The position numbers and the translations under genes were made by a program. The notes under the pieces are model-generated. The model did no database searches, had not been told where the DNA came from, and saw only the letters and a list, made by a program, of their open reading frames with translations. This document shows positions 11,890-26,364 of a stretch of 64,000 nucleotides of DNA, in pieces. Every line of letters begins with the position of its first letter. Position 1 is the first letter of the stretch. Source of the stretch: Triplophysa rosa (lineage: Eukaryota > Chordata > Actinopteri > Cypriniformes > Nemacheilidae); NCBI RefSeq assembly GCF_024868665.1, contig NC_079891.1:29466665-29530664 (forward strand). Direction: 5' to 3'.

Positions 11890-14800
11890 ATGCTTTACAC
11901 TGACCAAGTCTATAGGATTTTGTTGTAAGTCTGCATTCGTATGGCTCCGGTTTAGCGTAAACAAACCTAAATATAAATTTCAATCGAATAAAACAGCCGC
12001 AGAAAAAATTAAGAGGCCACTCAAGTTTTTCTTTTTGCATGATGTCTGTTGAATTTCAACAGAAACAAACCTCAGGAATGACATAAAACACCCAACAGCA
12101 ATGTGAAAGACTGAGAGAATGCAAAGATGAATGAGAGTTGTTAAAAAACAGGATTATTCCATCATATTTTTATTTTTGAACTGATCCTGAAATACACGTA
12201 AAACATTAGTATTGTGTTGTTTAAACATAAGTATAAACTTGTTGTCTTTGGAGTATTAAAAATCTGCAAACATTGCATCTTTTTTAACAGCTTGTCTCGT
12301 TTCAATTTTCTGCAATTAAAAACAAAATCTCCTCTTGGAATTTGGGAGAAATGTTGTCACTAATTCACAGAATGAAACAAAAATGATCATTTAACTTAAA
12401 CAGGTACAATCATTTTGGAGTTCACCGATTCATCACTCTTGGAGATAATGATTGTAAAAGAAAAAAATTGTGGTTAAATGATTTCAACTTTTATTCTGCA
12501 TTTGGTCATCAATAAAAACAATATCTAAGCCATTTTATGACTCTTTACCCTTTCTTACCACTCTTGAATAAATGTTGATACTAAGACCAAGAATCAGGGT
12601 CTAAAGTCTCTGACTAAATCAAGATCATCCAACCGCATAATCCTAATCTGATTTTTAACTATAGTGCTCATCTCTATTGTAAAGCACTCTGTAATGAGAT
12701 ATCATCTGCAGTGAGTACAACATGTTCCTGTGACTGACTGACAGTTTAGCTTTGGCTAACAATCATGTTTAAATATGTTGTATCTGGATATATTCCACAG
12801 AGCGTATCCGATAGCATTAAATACACTTTAAATGCAAGCAGCCATCTTCCAATTTGGCTCTGGAAAGGAAATGAAAGCCAAGCAACGACATGCTTTTACT
12901 CCACTAAGATTTGGGTTCAATCAATGACAACATCTAGTCCATATAAAAAGGGATCCTACAAGAATAAACTATAAAATGACTCATCGGTTTCTTCACACCT
13001 TAAAGCAATCCAGTAAGAGGTTGACCACAACATTGAGTTACTTCCTCAGCTCAATGTTAGGTCTGTGTATTTAAAAAAATAGAGAAGTTGTGCATTTCTC
13101 AACATAAGGAAGAGACTTTTAAGGCACGCATTACTCCTTTTAAAAACTGAGCATCTTTAGATGTAGCTTAAGTTTTCTTCTTAAATCTGTCCTCCCCTGG
13201 CCTTTACACTCCGACGATATTTGACTTTCATATAGCAAATTAATCAAAGAAACAGAAAGAGGGGTTGCTGAAAAAAATCTAAATCTAAGACTTGAAGCCC
13301 CCGAAAATCTCTTCTCTTCCCCCCTGCCTTCACCCCATAAACCTCATTAGCTTTGAAAGAGGCCGTTTTTTGTCCTGTAAATTCCAAAGACGATGGACAA
13401 TGAAGAAGCTTTTAAAATGCAGTCTACATTCCATTACACATATTCTCTCTGCATATCCTTTCACAATTTATTCATTAGAAAACATTTAATGTCACACTGA
13501 ATTTCACACTGGGCAGTCCCAGGACAATAGATGAGATTTGGCCTATTTGGGCTGGTGCGGCCTGGTTGGATGTAGAGGGGCCAGTGCAAAGGAGCAGAAG
13601 AGAGGGAGAGGGCGATATGGAAGGGACATTGGAAGGGGGGTTGCTTATATTTGTCTGATCTGAGAGTTTTGAAATGGGGCCGTCTTGAGACAACGGGACA
13701 GACTAAATTGTGCTGTAACGGTCCGTGCCCCGCTGATCCGTAAGACACTCATTTAGCATGCCCTCCGGGCACACAATGGAGGCTTGTTCTGAACCGTGCG
13801 GTTATAGGAACACCGTACGGAAGGGTGTTGCGGGTGCGATCAGGGCGGGGGAGGTATTTGGGAGATTTTCTCCCACCTGTCCGCCAATAAAATTTTCACC
13901 CCGCCACATGCAGTGGCGGATCACCACCCACCACCTTGCTTTGCTTCGCGGTCCCCACCATTTCACATCCTCGCCTACAACCCCAAAACATGCCCCTCCC
14001 CTGCTCACCCTGCTTTAAGCCAAAGGGGCAGGTGAACAATATCATTGAAGATCCCCCATTTGAGATGTCAGAACCAATCTCAATCTCAGTGTTATTGTGG
14101 AGACTCCCCCTCTCTAGTTTCTCTCTCCACATGGGAACAAGCTGAACTCAATGTCACATGAGCAACAATGGATAGAGGGGATGCTAATGTTGATAGTGTG
14201 ACACGTTCGGTGTGATAAGACGCATGGACGTCGCCACAGGAAAAGCCTGTTCCTCCTCTCACAAACGTGCAGTAAGGGACGTGTTATCCTTAGACATCCG
14301 AGGAACCTAAAGTTTTCAATTTGGCTAAAAAAACTACCAGTCTCACCCATCGTCGCTTTACTATTACTATATCTTCCACATTTACAAAAATAGTAAAGAG
14401 AAAAATGTGGTATAAACAAAAAGAAGGACATTTTAATTGTGAATAAAACATTAAATCAAAGCTCAGCAAAGAGCAACATCATGAGGTGCCCATATATGAA
14501 ACAGTCTAGATAGACGGATAGAAAACAGATAGAATTTCTATTTTGTGATTTTTTACAAGCTTTTTTTGTGATGCAGCAACTCATGAAAAATCTAACAAAT
14601 AATAATAATAATAATTTTAAATAAATAAGTTCATTAATTAATTAAAAAATAAAATAACATTTAAAAATAATATAAAAGAAAAAATATATAAAAAAGAAAA
14701 TAATTCAAAATAATATAATATAAATTAATTACTTTTCAGTTTTGTCAATAAATATGCACAAATATTTGTCTATATTTGTTTAAGAAAATTAAGCCTACAG

Positions 14801-17800
14801 TATATCCCCTTGTCACATGAGGTGTCACGTTAGCTTTCCTGCTTAATATAGAAGCCATTGGCCCGGTTTCACAGACAAGGCTTAGTTTAAGCAAGGACTA
14901 TGCCTTAGTTAAATTAGGATATTTAAGTCGCTTTTAATAAAATGCCTTAGATAAAAACATTACTGGTGTGCATCTTGAGACAAAACAATGGCATTGACAT
15001 ATTTAAAGACATGACAGGGCAATTTATTTTCAGTTAAGACAGCTCAAACATTCATTTTATTCTGGGACTAGTCTTAAGCCTTGTCTGTGAAACCGGGCAA
15101 TTGTCTTTTAATTAAGAGATGGTCCTTCAACCCAGTCTAACGTGTCAGTCATGGCTGAATGGAGATGACCTCAACCAAATAAGAAAGGGAGGGAAGGAGG
15201 TTGGTAAGAATGGAGGAAGAAAAGTAATGATAGATACATTGAAGACATCCTACTCCTCCTAAGGCCTGGCCAAGAATAGGAAAGACTAGACCTAACGGGC
15301 AATAGAAGAACTCTCATGAAGTGAGCCGTAAGGTCTGGTTACGTCTTTCTTTCTTAGAGTGACAACTTAAAAGTTTTAACAGTTTCATAACTTTCGATGA
15401 ACCTGACAGGGAAACGTTTAAGTGAGCTGATATGCTTTCTTTGCCAATGCATGGAAATACAGTAGATAACAAAAAGGATAAAAACAATAAAATAACACAT
15501 TAATGGCCTTTTCAAATACTGAAATATTGCTTTGATTAAATCTTTCATTTCATCGTCGTGACATTCTGCTATTATGTTTACTTTGTGCAACATATAGTTG
15601 GGGTGTAATAAAGATTATAGCATTTAAAACTATTGTATGCCGAGTCCAATAACATTAGCCAACACATTCAGTAATTAATTCAAATAATTTTTAACAAAAC
15701 TTTACATGCACACAACCATCATACCTGCATCCTGAGAGCAGATTGGTTCAGCCGCAGATCAAAACAGGTGAACTACACATCCAGACCAATTCTCCTTTGT
15801 TGAATAAAGCTTAAACAAATCTGTGTCGTTGACCATCCCTGGATCATAAAATGAACCTTCAGTAGACCGTCTCAGACTTCAAAAACTCCCATAACATCGA
15901 TTCGTGTGTTTCTAACAAGGCTTCACTCAGTGCAAACGGTTCACGATTAGGTGACTCGGGTATGAAGAGGATGGCCATCTATTATTCCTGCGCTCTTCAC
16001 AGTAATGATGAACCATGTTCTGGTTGCAAGGCCTGGGTGCTTAATGATTCATGGCCCAGTCAGGTGGGGGTTCAGAGATCTTTTTCAGTGCTTACCTAGG
16101 TGTCTACCTCAGCTCTGGGTGTAACACAAAGATACAGAAACACAATCCGACTAAACGTGGATATCAACCCTTCCCCCAGTCTTCTTCTGCTGTCACGGTA
16201 AAACCGAACACTACAACGGGGCAGCTCTTATTTCTGATCTTTGATCAGGGAAATACATTAATGGCTAATTAACCGCTGTTCATACAAGCTGTGAGTTTGA
16301 GAGCGTCAATAAAGTTGTCGTCGGAGCTGACGGCACTCCTCGGTGTTCCTGTCCACTGGCTCGGGACTAAACTAGTGGCCATTCAATCACAGCTTGTTCT
16401 GAAACCTACCAGGTATGATATGTCATTTCTGGATAAACTGGACTTGGGAAGATGTTTTAGACTGTGTGATCCAGCCAAGCCCAACCGTATTTTCCCTTAG
16501 CCTAGTTATCCAAGCATGCCTGAGACGATTAACCGGTGTCTCTTTTCGCTCTACTAATGACCCAAATAATCCAGCAGAAAAGATTGAGTTTCCTAACAGC
16601 ACTTGCTGTGCATCTCCAGCATGATATATTGCGTACGGCCTGACAAGCATGATATTAAATACCACAAACTAATTTTCAACAAGGTGACAATTGAAATGCC
16701 GCACTTGAACTTTATCTACGACAGCTTAACCTTGCATGATTAAAGCTAATAATCGCTAGCGTTGTCATTTTGTATTGATGGCAAACCCCTGAGGTCTGGA
16801 GTACTGTAAAGGTAGGACACCCATCTCTCCGCAGTCATATTCAGAGTTGTCCCATTCACAACCTATGTTGTCAAGGCTACCTTCACTCTGTTCTGTTCCA
16901 CACCCCCCTTTCTAGTAATGCTTGTCCAGCCTTAACAGGCTTTGTGCTGCCCACTGGGCCCTGATGCAGCACGAGACCCGGCAAATCCTATTATACAGGA
17001 GTCACAGCACTTGATTTTTTCCCATTAGAGATTCCAAGCGGAGAATAAGGGTGTATTATAACACCGGCTTTGCCGCGTTCCCACCGAAAGTCCCGCCTCG
17101 CTTTTTCTCAGTATTAGCTGGGTGTTTCGTCTTTGTTTTTGCTGGGATTTTCTTTATAAAGAGGGATGGGAAGAAATTTCTCTAAATTGAGATCAGCATT
17201 CTTTACAACATTAGAACAGAAAAAAATGTAAGCAATAAGAAGCGAATAAGAAGCTTTTTTTCCTAGTAGTGGGTAATAATCAGAAAGTACTTTCATAAAG
17301 AGTACATGTGTTTTTTATTTTTGTAGACCAGTTTGCAAGACATAAATAACATTTTCTCTTTATTTCATTTAAATTTTACATATAGACCACTTCGGAAAAC
17401 ATGATCAATGCTGGTCAGAAGAATATCCTGTTTCAGTCTTTTAACACTGCTCAAAGGTCTGAACAGAATACAACCTACAGAACATTTATAACCGAATCAA
17501 AATGTTGAAAGAATATTTTTTATAATACTGTATGTGTAAGATTAAAAAAACGAATAAAAACTGAAACCAGAAGTACTTCTGGACCAGTGTTTACATCTTG
17601 CAAAGTGGTCTATAGTATAATTAAGTCTTAAAGATGCTTTGTAGAGTCAAAAAACTGAAACAGGAAGTGCTTCTGGACTAGCGTCGTTTACGTTTTACAA
17701 AATTAGCAATAGAAATCTGTTGTGCCGTGAGAGACTCTCACAGTATCTTCAAACAAATCAACCAAAAAGTAACCATTTTGACATGAGCCAAGTGGGACGA

Positions 17801-19890
17801 CACAAGTCGTTTTTTGAGGTGTTGAATGAATGGTGGAAAGCTTTTATTCACTCTCCCTGTCAGAGTTTAGGCAAGCCTTGACCTGTTGATATGACAAAAG
17901 ACTGGTGTCAAGAGGTGACCTGATTGGTGACCCCAGAGACATGGTGTTTGAACTGGATCTTTGAAGGTCAGATCAGCAACAGAAGAGTGGGAGGTGGCCA
18001 CTGATACAAGGGGTTAAATCAATTTATTTGAGTGTTACAGCTGTTTTGTATAGCAAGGCACACTATTAGATTTTACTAATAGAAATATAATGTATTTTCA
18101 CAGAATTTTTATAACATTTCAAGCATCACACTAGACACAGCATGGCACGATAATAGTTTGCCAAAAGGATCTATTCAATTAGTTTTGTGTGAAAATTTTG
18201 GGATTCTCTAAAGAACTCTCTGACCCATTAAAGACTTTAAAGATTTATGCCGTGTGCTTCTCTGATGTCATATACGTTCAGTCTGGGTGACAGCCGTCGA
18301 AAAGGTCACTCATAAGGTCCCTCATTAGTCTAGGCAGCAGAATAAACCAATAGGGGCAAAGAGAGGGAAAGAATGACCTCCCTACTACAAGTGATTGGGT
18401 TAAAACAATATAAAAATCAAAACAACTCAAAATGAAGTCTGAAATAGGATTGTGACATATGTTTGCCAATTATCTAGCCCTATTTGTCGAAACACAATCC
18501 TAAAACATCTGGGAAGTTACACTGACAGTTACAGTTAAATGAAAGATGACACTTCTGAATAACAATATGAAAAGAGGGCTTACGTCTTATTTTTTTCAAA
18601 AGAGGTGCATAATACTAATAGAAGAGCCTATTCTTTATCACTTTTTTCCAGATATATGCACACAGCAAGTGTGTATCCTAGATTTTAATTTTCTAGATTT
18701 TAATTTTATTAGTCTTGACATTAAGTGGTATTATATATTTTTAAACTACACATACATGTATATTTTTTGTAGTCTGGTCATTAACATGAGTTCATAAATA
18801 CTGCATGTAAAATACTTATATGATAATTGAAAAAATGCCTATTAACCTACAGATGAAATGTTATTGCTGTAACTGCTTAAAATGACCCAAGATCTGCAGT
18901 CTTCTGACGAGTCAGTGGCTGTGGGTGGAAAACATGAGCTTTAGGACCCAGTGTTCCTCTCCTGGGAGCGTCTTTTTGTCCGTTGCAAGTGCTCATAGAT
19001 TGTGACCATTGTGACTTTGCGATTTACCATCTGTAGTGTCCCATGTGGTTCAAGTCAATTAACGTCACCGGCCAGCTCACTTCCCACTGGTTTAAAACCT
19101 TCTTCATTTCAACAGTTTTTCTGAAGTTATGTTAGAAGGTGGAAATTGTCAAAGAGCTAAGGAATTGCCTTTTTGTTATACAAGCAATAATTTTTATTAT
19201 AATAATAATTAAGAATGTATTTTAATAATTTCGTACATTAAATTCACATGTTCTTCCAATGTTTCCGATGTTTTTTTTAAACAAAACCCAAAATTATAAG
19301 CAGCTTGTATCACGTAACGTTACTTGTCATTTGAATGTTACATTATTGTAATGTTTGTCCAAATACTACTTACTGTAAACAGAAATAAAATCACTTTGTG
19401 TTGGTTGTTAATAATATAATCTAGCCGTTAAGTTACGTTTCATTTCACAGGTTAGTCTTTTATTATGGGAATGAGTGGTCCTGTCATGATGTCACCTGCA
19501 GCGCGCGCCACTTAGCGCCTCTTTCCCGCTGCAGTTATCAAAACGACGCGGTTTCAAAGGCGGTTAAATCACAAGCAGAATTGATCTACTGCACACATTA
19601 CCGCAGAATATCACACAGAACCGCAGGACGAGGATGTCTTTAGCTAGAAGTATACAAAAATGGGCCTAGATGTCGATAGGCGAAACATAATATCAGGAAC
19701 TGTAACGTTATAATGTTGTCAATAGCTACGAGGTGATCTGGAAATGCAGGTCTCGGTATTTTCTTCGTGTTTGCTTTGACCGTTTATAGGATTTTATAGG
19801 CTTGAAAAGATGCGTTCAACATAAACTGAGGAGGAATTCTGCTAGACTCGTTTTTTAGTTTTGGAGAAGACTACAAAGACACGTTGGTTT
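11890..19890. other. 8-kb intergenic region between divergent myo1h and foxn4
   Basis: I find no exon with splice sites and protein similarity here; ORFs on both strands are short and unrecognisable. It contains an AT-rich simple stretch (14590-14740), one MITE (14861-15098) and otherwise unique-looking sequence, including a GC-richer block at about 13500-14150. Promoters of both flanking genes, and possibly foxn4 enhancers, should lie here, but nothing in the sequence alone marks them. Confidence 0.6.
14861..15098. mobile_element. fold-back MITE with GCCCGGTTTCACAGACAAGG ends
   Basis: The left end GCCCGGTTTCACAGACAAGG reads inverted at the right end as CCTTGTCTGTGAAACCGGGC (with one extra base inside the match). 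The element is 238 bp with no ORF and lies between myo1h and foxn4. Confidence 0.75.
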
Positions 19891-19899
19891 TCAAGGACA

Positions 19900-20289
19900 T
19901 ATGACAAAGTGCACCTGTGGACTAACCTGTGAACTTGAACGTGCTACGGATGAAAACAGCAACGGAAACCGCAGAGCTTTTGAAAGCCTTTATTTTACTT
20001 TATATAAAATAACAACTGCAAACTTCCAGCATACCGAGATGCCCTGACAGATAGTGTGCGTGATTTCGGTGGCAACAGCTGTCAGAGCGCAATACCCCCT
20101 CCCATCTCACTGCTCGCGCTGCTTGTGCGTAGTGCGCATGACAGACGAGAGCGAGCCGTACCGGAGAGGGAAATTTAAAAACGTTTTTTTTCTTTCGGGA
20201 GAACAAGTGCCCGAACCAACAGTAGACATTTTTCCTCCGCCTCATAACCCAAGATTGCCCGCACCCTAGAGCAACTTCAACACAAACAG
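19900..20289 (+). other. foxn4: probable foxn4 leader exon (5' UTR)
   Basis: GC-richer sequence ends in a strong donor (ACAG before GTAAGT at 20290). The next good acceptor lies just before the foxn4 start codon. The 5' limit is not determined; no clear TATA box is seen. The exon contains upstream ATGs, including a 43-codon uORF at 20138-20269. Confidence 0.6.
20138..20269 (+). other. upstream ORF in the foxn4 leader
   Basis: An ATG at 20138 opens 43 codons (starting MTDESEPYRRGKFKN) and stops 20 bases before the leader donor. It would precede the real start in a spliced transcript. No family recognised; it may only tune translation. Confidence 0.35.
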
Positions 20290-20960
20290 GTAAGTTAGAG
20301 TTTATGTCAGTTTATGATTTATTTTAGATTTCAGAGACGGATAAAGAGTCTGCGCACCTGTTTCTGACTGACGTTATAACGTCTGCACATCGATGTCTGG
20401 CAAAACATGATGATGATGTCGAGATTTAATAATTACAGAGACTTAATAAAGTTGTTTATGTATAGTAGCTGATGAATTGTGTTGTCTATATACGTGTATA
20501 GTTTTCTGTTAATATCAAAATTGATTAGATGTTACTCATATGTAAATATTAAGACGCGCGTGCAGACTGACAGGTACGGCGACCAATTAAGTTACATCCC
20601 GTGATCGTAGTCAAATCTTTCCTGCATTCTGGATAATTTTGTCAAACTTATTTTTTCTTTTTTATGTGTTTTTTGTTTCTTTTCTATCGTTTTGAAATTT
20701 TTGTTGGTCAATATACTGTCATCATGTCATGCATATTTGTAAAAAAAAAAAAACATTAAACAATAGTGTGAATTCAGGTAAATTGGGACACTTTTGACAG
20801 TCATCAAAACTCTTAATTGATTTCTTAACATTTAATTCAAGACATCGCATTTGTCCTTAACAAAACGTTTCTGTTATTTGAGTCCTATGCTCAGTATTGA
20901 ATTGTAATCTCATTTGTATTGTCGTTGCTTTTGGGTCATTTTAATTTTGCCTGCCAGAAG

Positions 20961-23900
20961 ATGATAGAAAGTGGAATTACAACCAGGATGTCAGGAATCC
21001 ATGAAAACCCTGGACAAAGTCACCACACCTCTGCACAAGAATACAGGTAGGGGGTTTACGCCTTTGATGCCCGATTCCCATTGCTTTGAAATGCTGTTAT
21101 TGTATCAGATCACACAATAAAAAGATAATTTCAAGAAGAAGAGGGGTGCTGCTAATCTTAATAAAATCCCCACCTTCCCTATTCTGTAAAATGAAGGTGT
21201 GTTTAGAGAGGCAAGGAATTGGGGTTTGTGAAAACAGAAAGGAGCGAGAGAATACATCATCTTTGCTCTGAATGGATCTGTCAGAAAGCATCAGCTCTGT
21301 TTACACGCCCGCTGTCGGCACACGGAGGGATTGAGAACCTTGGCGGGGGCCTCCACGGGTCACCAAGGAGAAGTGGCTCCCAATTAGAATGTAAACGAGG
21401 GCGACCTGAGCTGTGATAAACCGTGACTGTGTGTGCCCGCCTCCCCCTTTCTGTGGGACACGTAATGGTTTGCATCAGTGAGCAAATAAAATCATTTTTT
21501 CTTCCACTTGTATAACTGCCTCCTAATGACCGTAAAAAATGGTACAATACACAGCTGGGTTTACAATTAGACTTTCTGAAATGCTAATAAGTACAAGGAT
21601 GTAGGCCCCCTTCCTTGATGATCCTAAATTTGAGATTTATGTGGCATGTTATGAATTCTTTACAAAATATAGCCCCCTCACCTCCCAATTATTCAAGCGT
21701 TTTTAAATCATTATTATGATAAACACTAGTATCGTCGTTGCTTCATGATAGTTTTCCTTCATTATGCATGTCAATAGAACATAAGTAAATCTCAGAACCG
21801 CAGTGAAAGACAAAGTTCTCTCAAACTATACACAGACTCCTAAAGACTTAAACACATATGTATGGAAGGAAGGATTTAAAGACTTAAGATGTTTATGTAA
21901 ATATAAGCACTATGTCAGTTCTGAATTTACATTGCAGCCATTGTTTGGCAATGTAACAAGTGGATGTCCCGGGTAACATTAGTTGTAGGCTATTGTTGTG
22001 CCAAAAATCAGTTTTAGGTCATCTGTTGGACATCTCTGGACTTGTGTGGGGGATTTTATTCACATATCTTCAGTTTTCGAAACTGCTAAAACCTTTATAA
22101 ATGTTCAGCGTTAAAGCCATTGCACATTGAGTCCGAAATTTGCGTCTGAAATTTCTGCACGTTAAAAAAAAAAAAGACCTCACGTTGTGTCAATCGCATT
22201 TACACACTGCCTCCGATATTTTCGGCCGTCATAAAAAGATTCGGACTGGGTTCGATTTTCTGCGTTTTTCGCATCCGTAGCAAGCATTTTGAGAGGTGTT
22301 TTGACAATCCAGAGACACCGTACAAACGAGCGCCAAATACTAAAAAACGCATATGGAAATTTCGGACTGTATGTGCAAAGACCTTTAGAGAGGGTTTATC
22401 ATTTATTGTGGGGATTGCTAATTTTGAAGCATTTGATAGGACATTTTTATAATACACTCGATATGGCTAAAGGATCTGTTAAAATATAATAAAAAAGTGA
22501 CAATAAAACAAAAACATATGTTCTTTAGACACATTAAATTATAGTGATAATGTTTTTGTGTTTATTTACAGGTTTGTAAATGGTCATAATTTGATTAGAT
22601 AGATGTCTTTGAAAATAAAAATTTAATTATAACTTCTGTTAGTGTGAGTAACGTGCACTGTACGTCACTTAAGTGTTTTCTAAATGGATAAATGGAAAAC
22701 TAAAAGGCTAGGTATATATAGACAGTTCTGGTTCATTTCTTTAAATGATACACAGAACAAAAGGACTTTACACTCACAAAAAAAGAGGCAAAACTCATAA
22801 AGCCAAGTGTTAACTGTCCTTGCAAGTTTCCTCTTTCATGTCTTTGTATTGTTGAGGGGTGTTAGGAAGATATTTCAAAGTGCGGTCGTGATGGTTTAGT
22901 GCTGTCGGTGTTGTCATGTTCACTGTCTAAGGTTTCATATTGGAGAGGATGTGTGTGTGTGTTGAGTAATTATTCGGAAGCTCTGAACCAGAGTAACTAG
23001 AGTGCAAGGCCACGTCCCTAAGTTCTTCCTTCAATGCTGTAATTTATTCAGGTGGCAGACTGTGTGTGCGATGTGGCTTGACCTCCAACTCCTTCAACTA
23101 CCCCCTCCCATCTACCCCCCTAGGTACTGTCTGATGCCTCCAGGCGGGGGGGAGGGGGCAAAAGGGGACAAGGGTTGGGTGGAAAGGGACAGGGAAACAG
23201 ATGGCATCCTATTTTTCTCTGTTGTGTGAGGCCTGTCATTCCAGTAGATTAATGCAAGGGGTTGGTTAAAAAAAAACCGGTAAAGACAATCAAGGAAGGG
23301 TCTGGGGGGAAACAATAGAGCCACGTGCCGCTCAACAGATTTGTCGTTTGGGACACAATAGGTGATCATTTTTCAATAGGGCTGGACCAACTGTTGCAGG
23401 CAACGTGTGCCACATACCCATGTTTCAAATGATCTCATGCGTTGTTTACATATGATTCAGCCAATGACAGCGAAGAAGGCAGCGGTCACCTGACCACTGT
23501 TAGAGGTTGGTTTAATGGAGAGGGGGGCAACTGAAGTGTCCAGACACACAAAATAACTGAAAAGTGAGGGTTGTCATAGCGACCCCAATTATTGGACTGA
23601 ATAGTGAGTGTGCAGGGAAGTCTGGAGAGAATTCAAGAGGGTTTTTCTCCCCACTTGATGCTTAGTCCGAATGAAGAATTGGCCGAGTAAATAACTCTCG
23701 CTACGCTGGTTTAGATCTCAGGGTGAGAGTATTTTTTATTTCTATTCCCAAACAGCAGATTGAAAAAACGATGTGCATTTACTGAAAAGATAAGATTTTT
23801 TAGGATGTAGGTGAAAAATATTGCTATTCAAATTATTTCTTTGAAATAAAAAAGAACATTGGAAACACGAAGAAAGAATTTAGTAGAATTAAAATATGCT

Positions 23901-26364
23901 GTTTTTGTGCACCCTCATGATGCAGTTGCTTCATTTGTTCATGTTTTGTTTTTGCAGACTCCTGACTACTGACCCCTCACAGCTTAAAAACGAGCTTCCT
24001 GGTGATCTTCAGTCCCTGTCCTGGCTCACGTCTGTGGACGTCCCCCGGCTGCAGCAGATCGGGAGCAGACGACCTGAATTCAGCAGCTCTGCTCAGAACA
24101 GCCTGCTGGACCAGCAGACAGGTCAGAAGCTTTACACACAAATTGGGTTAATTCACACAAATAGGAAATTGATTCATTATGAAATTAAATGGCCATTTTT
24201 TCTGAATTCACTGTACCTTTGATAGTCAAGACAGATGATGGTTGACAATAAGCCATATGAAGAACAGGGGAATGGGATTGAGAAACAAACCACAATTAAA
24301 TTATTTTGTTTCTTCATTTATTTGTTTGCTCATTTATTCATCAGCATTAATTACATTTTTATCTGATTTTTTATAAAGCCAAGAATTATTAAGAGTATTA
24401 GAGTAAACATAAAAAACACACACAGTTTGAAGAAACCGCTGAATTCTGACAATTTTCAGCTCAGTTGAATAGCATGACAGCAGCAGGTGGAGCAGGATCT
24501 GCGATTCATCTACAAAGTGAGATGCAGCACAGTCCTCTAGCCATCAACAGCGTAAGTGACTTTTCTGACATTACGAAGACATACATCATAATGCGTAATA
24601 ACACATACTGTGCTGAATATATGCTGTAGCTAAAAAGCACTTTGACTTGTACAGATGCCCCAGTTTTCACCCGGGTTTCCGTGTGCTGCCTCAGTGTACC
24701 AGACCACCCCTCATCAACAAGTGCACACTTTCACTCAGGCGAACCAACAGGTTAGTTCAATATTTAGGAGGATTTGTAAGGAGCAGTTGTAATTAAAGCC
24801 ATGGCCCTTCATAAGAAAACTCGTTATGTTTTATATTTTTTAGTGTTCTCCCGGTGGACTTTACGGCAACTTCAACAGCCAGAGTTTGTACCCTCAAGCG
24901 CGGATGAACGCTCACAACCAAGACCTGCAACCCAAGACTTTTCCCAAACCCATTTACTCCTACAGGTGAATTAAGCTTTACTGATACTGAGAAATCATTA
25001 ATTATCCATTCTTTTAGAATTTAAAGAAAAAAATTACATTTTTGCATATTACATCTCAAAACTATGTTTGATGTGATTCATTTTCAGCTGTCTGATCGCC
25101 ATGGCTTTGAAGAACAGCAAAACAGGCAGTCTTCCTGTTAGTGAGATCTACAGCTTCATGAAAGAGCACTTTCCTTATTTCAAGGTAAGGGATTTCGGTG
25201 TAAAAGCAAACCGAAGATTACACGAATTACGTCAACTAAGGTTGGCATGCTTTAACAGCCAATAAATGTTATCAAATGTTCAAATGTTATGTTACTGCCT
25301 TTCTCAGACGGCACCTGATGGATGGAAGAACTCGGTACGTCACAACCTGTCCTTGAATAAGTGCTTTGAGAAGGTGGAGAACAAGATGAGTGGTTCCTCC
25401 AGAAAGGGTTGCCTCTGGGCACTCAACCCTGCAAAGATTGACAAAATGGAAGAAGAGATGCAGAAATGGAAACGCAAAGATCTCCCAGCCATCCGCCGCA
25501 GCATGGCCAACCCAGGTCTGTAATTCCTGACTATATGTATTAAACTGTAACAGTCCACTCTTGTGTTACCCTTTAATACCTTTGACCTCTTCTTTCAACA
25601 GATGAACTAGACAAACTCATTACAGACAGACCAGAGAGCTGCAGACAAAAGTCTGCTGATACTTGCATGACTCGCTTGCCCAGCTGCCCTCCGGGCCCAA
25701 CTCTTCCAGTACCAGCTCATCTACAGCCCCAGCCCATGGTCACACTGTCTCTGCAGTGCCTACCCATGCAACATCACCTTCAGCTTCAGCTCCAAAGTCA
25801 GTCCCGCCTTGCTCCCGCCTCCCCAGCCCCTGCTCAAACCCCCCCTCTCCTTACAGTCCCTGACCTGATGAACAGCTCCCTGCCCCAGCATCATACTAAG
25901 CAGCTCAGCGACTTCTACACCATTCACACAGATGCTAATTCAGAGGTGGACGCCCTGGACCCCAGTATTATGGACTTTTCCTGGCAAGGTTGGTGTTCAT
26001 CTTTTAACAGTCACATTCAAAGCCGTTGTTAAATGACTAAATATTGTTATATTAAAATGAAGAAGTTTCTACAAAAAAAGGTTAGGTCTAAAACTGCCCT
26101 CTGTTGTTTACAGGAAACCTGTGGGAGGATATGAAGGATGATAGCTTTAACCTGGAGGCATTAGGTACAATCAGTAACTCGCCCCTACGCCTGTCTGACT
26201 GTGACCTGGAAACTGGCCATTCTACACCCGTGTCCAATGCAGGAGGACTGTCCTATCCAGACCTGCAGGTGGCAGGCCTCTATTCCGCATACTCAGCTAT
26301 GGATGCCCTCTCAAACCAGTACATGAACACACAAGGGGCAACAAAGCCTATTGTTTTGCTTTAA
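20961..26364 (+). CDS. foxn4: forkhead box N4 transcription factor, 9 coding exons
   Basis: Winged-helix DNA-binding regulator known in other vertebrates for retinal amacrine/horizontal cell and spinal interneuron fate. Coding exons: 20961-21046, 23958-24121, 24460-24551, 24655-24750, 24844-24965, 25088-25184, 25308-25515, 25602-25988, 26114-26364. The sum is 1503 bp, 500 residues, with GT-AG junctions and matching phases. It starts [18 protein letters not shown], as in fish Foxn4. The forkhead covers residues ~180-275 with recognition helix [13 protein letters not shown] and the basic wing [15 protein letters not shown] Pro/Gln-rich stretch follows, then an acidic C-terminal activation-like part ([29 protein letters not shown]) and terminus KPIVLL. 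The 2.9-kb intron after the first coding exon holds a MITE. Confidence 0.96.
21047..23957 (+). other. foxn4: large foxn4 intron
   Basis: A 2.9-kb intron after the start-codon exon. Apart from the MITE at 22111-22388 I see no repeat or exon. Pyrimidine/purine-skewed runs occur near 23100-23300. In developmental regulators such introns often hold enhancers, but I cannot show that here. Confidence 0.5.
22111..22388. mobile_element. MITE in the foxn4 second intron
   Basis: The left end (TTAAAGCCATTGCACATTGA then GTCCGAAATTT) reads inverted at the right end (AAATTTCGGACTGTATGTGC then AAAGACCTTTAG). About 278 bp, no ORF. Confidence 0.75.
24943..25515 (+). other. foxn4: foxn4 forkhead-domain exons
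   Basis: The domain is split over three exons: PKPIYSY at the end of 24844-24965, then [20 protein letters not shown] (25088-25184), then [20 protein letters not shown] through the wing (25308-25515). The Asn and His of the NSVRHNLS recognition helix that contact DNA are intact. Confidence 0.95.

Noticed and set aside
13461..14431. Cluster of ORFs on both strands between myo1h and foxn4
   Set aside because: No recognisable protein, no consistent frame or splice signals; probably open by chance in a GC-richer block.
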